A program made the position numbers and the translations under genes. Shown here piece after piece: positions 58,829 to 64,000 of a stretch of DNA of 64,000 nt; within the stretch, counting starts at the first letter, position 1; every line of letters begins with the position of its first letter. Where the stretch lies: assembly GCF_029892515.1 (NCBI RefSeq), contig NZ_JARXVF010000002.1, positions 1 to 64,000 of the forward strand. Reading direction: 5' to 3'. The stretch is from Pseudaminobacter soli (ex Li et al. 2025) (lineage in GTDB: Bacteria > Pseudomonadota > Alphaproteobacteria > Rhizobiales > Rhizobiaceae). The notes beneath the pieces were generated by a model that had not been told where the DNA came from, ran no database searches, and saw only the letters and a list, made by a program, of their open reading frames with translations.

Positions 58829-60862
58829 TCAATGTCCGCCGCGACCGTCCTTGTCGGCATCGCGCGCCCGCAGGAAATCGTCGGTGGTGAGGATTGGCCG
58901 TCGCTGCGGCGCATTCGGATCGAAGCCCTCATGAACCATCGCCGTGGCGCGGCAATTCTCGCACATGCGCACCAGATCGATATGGCCGGCATTTTCGCCG
59001 CGGTACATCCAGTGCTTTTCCTCCAGTTTGGCCACGATGCGCTCGATGGTGCTCTTGGTCCCAAAGGGTGCGCCGCAGGAAATGCACAGGAACGGCTCTT
59101 CCTCTTTCAGGGTGCGGCGCGGAGCCTGCCAGGCTACGAAATCGAGGCCTGGATTGAGACTGATGGCGTCTTCCGGGCAGGTCGACTCGCAAAGCCCGCA
59201 TTGTACGCAGGCGATCTCATCAAAGCGCAGCATGGGACGGTCCGGCTCGGCCGAAAGCGCTCCGGTCGGGCAAGCCGTGACGCACGAGTGGCATAGCGTG
59301 CAGCGCTCGACATCGAGCGTGACACTGCCGAAAGGCGCGCCATGCGGCAGAACAACTTGCTCAACCGGCGCGGGGGCCACTCGCCGCATTTCACTGAACG
59401 CTGTCTCCATGAGGCTACGACGGCCCCCGATTGGCAGGAAGGTGGAAGGCTCAGCAGCTTCGATCCCCGCAGGGATCGCATCAAGGCCGCCGCGCAGCTG
59501 TTCGGGATCATCTGTCTGAAGGATGCGGACGGCATCTTCGCCAAAGCCCATGGCGGCAATCGCTGTGCCCGTCCAGTCCACCAGGCGCCGCAGGCCCTCG
59601 ATGTCATGATGGGGTCGATCGCGCGTCAGGAACACCGCGCCGACCCCGCCGTAGGCGAAGATCGAGGCGATGCTTTCCGGCCCGATCTGCGTAACCTCGT
59701 TGACGCGAAATGGAATAACATTGGCGGGCAGACCGTCGTAATAGCGGGCGAGGGCGTCGATCAGCGCTTCGCCGTGATCGCCATCATGGAAAAGAATGAT
59801 GGCCTGTTTTCCGCCCGCGACGCGATAGGTCGCTAGCATGGTGCGCAGGCGCCCCGTCAAGCGGTCCGGCCCCGGCATCGCGTAGCTCGCAGCGCCTGTG
59901 GGGCACACGGCTGCACAAAATCCGCAGCCGCCGCAGATGGCCGGGTCGATAGCCACGACATCGCCACTGGGCGTAATGGCCCCAGTTGGACACAGATCGA
60001 GACAACGGTGGCAACCGACGATGCCTGAACGCGAGTGTGCACAGAGCGATGAATCGAAGCGGACGAAGATCGGCTTGTCGAAAGTTCCGACGAGATCGCT
60101 CGCCCTGAAGATTGCCCTTTCCACCGCGACAGGGTCGCGCGGATCGGCACGCAGATAGCCTGCACGTAGATCCGGCGCGGAGAAGAGCGGCGTATTGCCT
60201 GTCAAATCGAGGATGATGTCGCAGTTGGAAATCGCCCCATCACGCGGCTGACCGAAGCGCAATACGTCGCGCGAAGATGGAACAGGAAAGGCAAAGCCGT
60301 CTATCGTCAATTCGAAAGCGCCGAGATGCCCGTGCGCGGTGCGGATGTCGCCTTTGAGCACGGGAAAATCATTGACACGGCGTGGCACGACGTTTTCCGG
60401 GTGCGTAAGAAGCACGGTTATGTCGAGCCTGTCTGCAAGCCGACGACCGGCCTCGATCGCCACCTCGTCGCGACCATAGATCATGATGATGCCATCGCTC
60501 TCGAAAGTGATGGGGGCGAAGGGCTCTTCCGGCTGCGCACCGGCAAGCAGCGCGGCCGCCTTGGGTCCGGCCAGTTCGGCGGCATCCGACCAGCCGCCAT
60601 TCTCCCGGATATTGGTGAAGATGAGGTCCGCGAAGGACGCTTCGGCGGCCACCTGGCGAAACAGCGGCGCCTCCTGCGTACAAGCCACCGTAATTGGTTC
60701 GCCGCGCGCAATCGCTTCTCTGAACAGCGGCAGGTCGGCGCCGCACAGCTGATCCGCCTTGGAACTACCGCACGAGCCGCACCCTCGTGCAATCGCCTCG
60801 CGGTCGAGGGGCATCGAGTTTTCGCAACTGCAGATCAAGAGATGCCTTTTCGCATCGCTCAT
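58829..60862 (-). CDS. large 4Fe-4S polyferredoxin of the formate dehydrogenase cluster
   Basis: A start at ATG 60862 behind GGAGGAG gives 677 residues. The first quarter starts with 'CSCENSMPLDREAIARGCG' and a Rossmann-like region. It is followed by 'CAHSRSGIVGCHRCLDLCPTGAI' and 'CGGCGFCAAVCPTGAASYA'. The C-terminal part has 'CTLCHSCVTACPTGALS' and 'CVQCGLCESTCPEDAI', then 'FLCISCGAPFG' and a tail 'MCENCRATAM'. At least four [4Fe-4S] clusters are therefore expected. It is a cytoplasmic electron carrier or a maturation factor for FDH; which one is unknown. Confidence 0.85.
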   Translation of the reverse strand: MSDAKRHLLICSCENSMPLDREAIARGCGSCGSSKADQLCGADLPLFREAIARGEPITVACTQEAPLFRQVAAEASFADLIFTNIRENGGWSDAAELAGPKAAALLAGAQPEEPFAPITFESDGIIMIYGRDEVAIEAGRRLADRLDITVLLTHPENVVPRRVNDFPVLKGDIRTAHGHLGAFELTIDGFAFPVPSSRDVLRFGQPRDGAISNCDIILDLTGNTPLFSAPDLRAGYLRADPRDPVAVERAIFRASDLVGTFDKPIFVRFDSSLCAHSRSGIVGCHRCLDLCPTGAITPSGDVVAIDPAICGGCGFCAAVCPTGAASYAMPGPDRLTGRLRTMLATYRVAGGKQAIILFHDGDHGEALIDALARYYDGLPANVIPFRVNEVTQIGPESIASIFAYGGVGAVFLTRDRPHHDIEGLRRLVDWTGTAIAAMGFGEDAVRILQTDDPEQLRGGLDAIPAGIEAAEPSTFLPIGGRRSLMETAFSEMRRVAPAPVEQVVLPHGAPFGSVTLDVERCTLCHSCVTACPTGALSAEPDRPMLRFDEIACVQCGLCESTCPEDAISLNPGLDFVAWQAPRRTLKEEEPFLCISCGAPFGTKSTIERIVAKLEEKHWMYRGENAGHIDLVRMCENCRATAMVHEGFDPNAPQRRPILTTDDFLRARDADKDGRGGH

Positions 60863-60974
60863 TTCTGCTCCTCCGCGCTTCAGCGCGTCAACGGCCGTCG
60901 CCCGCCACGTTTTCCAGCTTATATTCCTATCCCGTGGCGAAGCTAAGAAAATAATGGCGCCGGCCGATCTGCGG

Positions 60975-61166
60975 TTATCCCACTTGCGGATGAGCCGGGG
61001 CCGTATTTTTCCAGGCGTTCCCCACCAGGTTGTGGCCTGGATTGCCGACGCGCGTACTGGATGTCGCGAAAGCCTGGTAAACTGGCTTCTGGATCGCGCC
61101 GAGAGCAAATAAGCCGGCAACAGCGATGATGATCGCGATAACCACTGCAGTGACAAAGGCTTTCAT
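60975..61166 (-). CDS. small membrane protein of the formate dehydrogenase cluster
   Basis: The 63-residue protein has one transmembrane helix (about residues 5-25, 'VTAVVIAIIIAVAGLFALGA'), then a polar tail rich in N and P. The start is ATG 61166 with GGGAGC upstream. It precedes the polyferredoxin gene on the same strand. Short one-span proteins of this kind often accompany FDH genes; no function is known. Confidence 0.7.
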   Translation of the reverse strand: MKAFVTAVVIAIIIAVAGLFALGAIQKPVYQAFATSSTRVGNPGHNLVGNAWKNTAPAHPQVG

Positions 61167-61292
61167 GACGTTGCTCCCACATGCGGTCTATTTCCAACTA
61201 TGGACCATGCCCGCGACAAATCAAGAATTGCTTCGTGACCAGGGCAGCCCTCGGTAGAGTTGCGAGGTGGGTAGACAAGTGTTCTGACACGT

Positions 61293-61320
61293 CCGGCAAA
61301 CGGGCGAGTTTCCCTGCCGG
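61293..61320. promoter_or_regulatory. hairpin in the region upstream of the tungstate importer
   Basis: CCGGCA...TGCCGG (61293-61298, 61315-61320) with inner GGG/CCC forms a stable hairpin about 70 bases upstream of the TupB start. It could be an attenuator or RNA regulator, but I do not recognise a known Moco/Tuco riboswitch. The rest of 61167-61382 holds no gene. Confidence 0.25.
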
Positions 61321-61388
61321 CACGTCCGCTAGCGAACCATTTGACAGCCGCGGCTTTGTTGCCGACAAGATAGCGTCAGGAGATGCCC

Positions 61389-62084
61389 ATGACCGAGGGT
61401 CTGAGTGCCTGGCAGCTCATTGCGAGCGGTGACGCCGCACTGCTCGCCATCGTTCGGCTGTCACTTGTCGTCAGCCTGTCGGCCGTCACCTGTGCCGCCT
61501 TGCTGGGACTGCCGCTCGGCGCCTCGCTTGCTCTGACGCGCTTTCCCGGCCGGACCCTGCTCATTGTCCTCCTCAACGGATTCATGGGATTGCCGCCGGT
61601 CGTCGTCGGTCTTGCCGTGTTTTTGCTGCTTTCGCGCTCGGGGCCACTCGGCACCTTCGGCATCCTGTTTACGCCGCTGGCGATGATCATCGCGCAAGCT
61701 TTGCTCGTTCTGCCAATCATTGCCGCGCTGGCGCGGCAGACCATCGAGGATTTGTGGCGTGAATATCGCGACGAACTCACGGCGATGGATGTTGGACCCG
61801 TTGGGCGGATTGCAACGTTGCTCTGGGATAGCCGCTTCAGCCTACTGACGGCACTGCTTGCTGGCTTCGGACGCGCCATCGCTGAAGTTGGTGCGGTCAT
61901 GATCGTCGGCGGCAACATCAATGGCTTCACCCGCACAATGACCACAGCCATTGCCCTGGAGACCTCCAAAGGCGACCTGCCGCTGGCCTTGGGGCTCGGC
62001 TATATCCTCATCGTCCTCGTCCTGGTCATCAACGCCGGAGCTTGGGGCTTGCGCGTATGGTCAGAGCAAAGGGCAAATGGCTGA
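61389..62084 (+). CDS. tupB: tungstate ABC transporter permease (TupB-like)
   Basis: A start at the second ATG (61389) gives proper spacing from AGGAG; the ATG at 61383 sits right on it. The 231-residue protein has five membrane spans and the EAA loop 'ELTAMDVGPVGRIATLLWDSRFSLLTAL'. The 'GFGRAIAEVGAVMIVGGNI' block is typical of TupB/WtpB-type permeases. It forms the channel for tungstate (or molybdate) with TupC and TupA, the next two genes. Confidence 0.88.
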   Translation: MTEGLSAWQLIASGDAALLAIVRLSLVVSLSAVTCAALLGLPLGASLALTRFPGRTLLIVLLNGFMGLPPVVVGLAVFLLLSRSGPLGTFGILFTPLAMIIAQALLVLPIIAALARQTIEDLWREYRDELTAMDVGPVGRIATLLWDSRFSLLTALLAGFGRAIAEVGAVMIVGGNINGFTRTMTTAIALETSKGDLPLALGLGYILIVLVLVINAGAWGLRVWSEQRANG

Positions 62085-62806
62085 TGCGCGCGGCTCTCAG
62101 CGACCTTCCGCTGACGCTTGACGACGTTTCATTTCGCGCGGGCGGATCTGCGATCCTCGACCATGTCAGCTTGTCCATCGAGCCTGGTGCCCCGACACTG
62201 ATCGTTGGCCCGAACGGGGCGGGAAAGAGTTCGCTGTTGCGCATCTGCATGGGGCTGGCCCGCCCCACCAGCGGCATTGTCACGTGGGGTGGCCGCACGG
62301 AGTCTCGTCCGCTCCGGCGCGCGTTCCTGTTCCAAAGACCGGTCATGCTCCGGCGCTCGGTCGCCGCCAACGTTGCTTATGGGCTGAGGCAAGCCGGTTA
62401 TCCATATGGCTTGCGAAGGAATCGCGTCAGGGAACTGCTTGATCGTGTCGGCTTGCTCGATCACGCCGACCGCGCAGCACGTTCGCTCTCGGGCGGTGAG
62501 CAGCAAAAGCTCGCACTGGCACGTGCGCTTGCTCGCGACCCGGAACTGCTCTTCCTGGACGAACCCACGGCCAATCTCGACCCGGCCGCCACCCGAAGCG
62601 TTGAAGAGATCGTCCTTGGCGCATCCAATTCGGGGATCAAGGTCGTGATGTCCTCGCACGATCTCGGTCAGGTAAAGCGGTTGGCTGGGGAGGTTCTGCT
62701 TCTGGTACGCGGTGGCGTGCGAGAACGGGCAGCTGCCCCAGTCTTTTTCGACAGTCCATCAACCCCGGAGGCCGCCGCCTTTGTCCGTGGCGACCTTATT
62801 CTCTGA
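62084..62806 (+). CDS. tupC: tungstate ABC transporter ATP-binding protein (TupC-like)
   Basis: The ATG at 62084 shares its A with the permease stop (TGATG), and 240 residues result; starting at 62057 would add nine. Walker A 'GPNGAGKSS', signature 'SLSGGEQQKLALARAL', Walker B 'LLFLDEPTANLDP' and the H-loop 'SSHDLGQV' are present. No C-terminal TOBE domain, as usual for TupC. It drives import of the oxyanion. Confidence 0.88.
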   Translation: MRAALSDLPLTLDDVSFRAGGSAILDHVSLSIEPGAPTLIVGPNGAGKSSLLRICMGLARPTSGIVTWGGRTESRPLRRAFLFQRPVMLRRSVAANVAYGLRQAGYPYGLRRNRVRELLDRVGLLDHADRAARSLSGGEQQKLALARALARDPELLFLDEPTANLDPAATRSVEEIVLGASNSGIKVVMSSHDLGQVKRLAGEVLLLVRGGVRERAAAPVFFDSPSTPEAAAFVRGDLIL

Positions 62807-62828
62807 CCCGCTGAACTGGAGATTTGCG

Positions 62829-63659
62829 ATGTTGCGCCGAAGCTTCTTTTTCTGCCTATCCGGTCTGCTTATCCTCGCTGGCGCCATGTGGCCATCATTG
62901 GCCGAGGATCGCTCGATCATTGTCGCGTCAACCACCTCGACCCAGGATTCGGGCTTGTTCGGACATATCTTGCCGCTGTTCAAACAGAAAACCGGCATCG
63001 ACGTGAAGGTGATAGCCCAGGGCACCGGTCAGGCGCTCGATACGGCGCGGCGGGGTGATGCGGACGTCGTGTTCGTTCACGCCAGGGCGCAGGAGGAGAA
63101 ATTCCTCGAAGAGGGTTTTGGCGTGAAACGCTTCGACGTCATGTACAATGATTTCGTCCTGGTCGGCCCCAAGAGCGATCCGGCCGGAGTAGCAGGTTCC
63201 AAGGACATCACCGCTGCCTTCAAGGCCATCAAGGACAAACAGGCACCCTTCGTTTCTCGAGGCGACAAGTCCGGCACCCATCTGGCGGAGCTGAAGCTCT
63301 GGAAGGAGGCAGGCGTCGATCTCGATAGCGCAAAGGGCCCCTGGTATAGGGAGATCGGCCAAGGCATGGGGGCAGCACTCAACACCGCCGCGGCCATGAA
63401 CGCCTATGTGCTGTCAGATCGAGGCACCTGGCTATCCTTCAAGAACCGCGGCGATCTCGACATTGTGGTCGAGGGCGACAAGCGGTTGTTCAACCAATAC
63501 GGCGTGATGCTGGTCAATCCGGCCAAGCATCCCAATGTGAGAGTGGAACTCGGGCAGGCATTCGTTGATTGGCTGATTTCACCGGAGGGGCAAGCCGCAA
63601 TCGCCGCCTACAAGATCGATGGCCAACAGCTCTTCTTTCCTAACGCCCACGGCTCATGA
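62829..63659 (+). CDS. tupA: tungstate-binding periplasmic protein (TupA-like)
   Basis: A start at ATG 62829 (GGAG upstream) gives 276 residues with a signal peptide of about 24 residues (end SLA-E). The mature start 'IIVASTTSTQDSGLFGHILPLF' with the TTST block is the TupA/WtpA-like signature for binding tungstate. 'DADVVFVHARAQEEKFLEEG' and 'SRGDKSGTHLAELKLWKEAG' are also typical. It delivers tungstate to TupBC. Encoded beside a Mo/W formate dehydrogenase, it may give that enzyme tungsten. Confidence 0.9.
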   Translation: MLRRSFFFCLSGLLILAGAMWPSLAEDRSIIVASTTSTQDSGLFGHILPLFKQKTGIDVKVIAQGTGQALDTARRGDADVVFVHARAQEEKFLEEGFGVKRFDVMYNDFVLVGPKSDPAGVAGSKDITAAFKAIKDKQAPFVSRGDKSGTHLAELKLWKEAGVDLDSAKGPWYREIGQGMGAALNTAAAMNAYVLSDRGTWLSFKNRGDLDIVVEGDKRLFNQYGVMLVNPAKHPNVRVELGQAFVDWLISPEGQAAIAAYKIDGQQLFFPNAHGS

Positions 63660-63743
63660 TGAGCCTGATGCGCACGAGCTGATGTATGTTTGTAGGGCGG
63701 TTGAGACACCGTTCGGTCTTGACTAAGGCGGATCGCCCAAGTG

Positions 63744-64000
63744 TCAGTTTTTTTTGAAGTATGGGACATGTCGTACGCCGGCATTGGGCCACGTCACGAC
63801 GATACTCGTACCGACCTGAAGGTCCGCTATTGAATGTCTGAGGTTTGAAGCTCCCAGTCCGCTAACGGTCCCAAATTTCTTCGCCCAGCGGTGGATAGTC
63901 TCGTAGGAAACGGCGCCGCGCTCCAAGGCCATCTCCTCCGCCAGCCGCAAGCTCGTGCCCCTTTCACAACACTGCGCATCCCAAAGCCGCGTTCACCGCC
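63744..64000 (-). mobile_element. IS6-type transposase remnant at the right edge
   Basis: The minus strand has 'MALERGAVSYETIHRWAKKFG', the N-terminal HTH of IS6/IS240 transposases ('...ERGIxVSYETIRRW...KFG'). The frame ends soon after in unrelated sequence, and the DDE core is absent. Upstream parts run off the edge in changing frames. It is a dead fragment or the truncated end of an element; no terminal repeat was seen in the 63660-63743 gap. Confidence 0.6.

Noticed and set aside
61167-61382. Molybdenum/tungsten cofactor riboswitch upstream of tupB
   Set aside because: Only one simple hairpin is visible; I could not match the multi-helix layout of that riboswitch.

Overview
The window reads as a chromosomal or megaplasmid stretch of an alphaproteobacterium of the Rhizobiales, most like Mesorhizobium/Aminobacter (Phyllobacteriaceae). 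The base composition is GC-rich. The pyridoxamine-pyruvate aminotransferase, pyridoxal 4-dehydrogenase and 4-pyridoxolactonase genes resemble the vitamin B6 degradation genes I know from Mesorhizobium loti. There are five complete ABC importers, and a polysaccharide locus with the layout of the c-di-GMP-controlled arabinose-type exopolysaccharide (APS) locus of Sinorhizobium. No rRNA, tRNA or CRISPR array was seen.

Layout. 1-4.3 kb: the end of a VCBS/RTX secreted protein, a small secreted protein and a lipoprotein with a periplasmic-binding fold. 4.6-11.7 kb: a minus-strand carbohydrate ABC importer operon with HAD and PHP hydrolases and an RpiR regulator. 12.4-13.2 kb: a decayed membrane diguanylate cyclase. 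13.8-23 kb: an exopolysaccharide locus (uxs, UDP-sugar epimerase, cellulose-synthase-like GT2, ugd, DUF995, GH26-like hydrolase, DUF995). It lies downstream of an AraC-type regulator that carries an RxxxR motif before its predicted cupin domain, as in CuxR. An IS3 remnant separates the regulator from the operon.

23.2-37.5 kb is an accessory, partly decayed region: a prepilin-peptidase fragment, two acyltransferases, a macB remnant, a TniA/TniB/TniQ transposition module, 1.8 kb without recognisable genes, and a solitary 1151-residue SIR2-domain protein likely to act in phage defence. The region ends in a sugar/nucleoside-type ABC permease that lacks its 5' part.

38.3-42.1 kb: three consecutive B6 catabolism enzymes (pyridoxamine to pyridoxal to 4-pyridoxolactone to 4-pyridoxate) and a TSUP permease. 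42.1-49.1 kb: a ribitol-type pentitol operon (sugar ABC importer, ribitol 2-dehydrogenase, D-ribulokinase) with a divergent LacI regulator and a perfect palindrome between them. 49-51.9 kb: an ABC ATPase fragment and a complete polar amino-acid ABC importer. 51.9-63.7 kb: a membrane-bound, cysteine-type formate dehydrogenase (alpha, beta, cytochrome b gamma, TAT-target small protein, TorD-type chaperone), DUF3305/DUF3306 proteins, a 677-residue polyferredoxin, a small membrane protein and a TupBCA-type tungstate importer that plausibly supplies the metal. The right edge holds an IS6-type transposase remnant.
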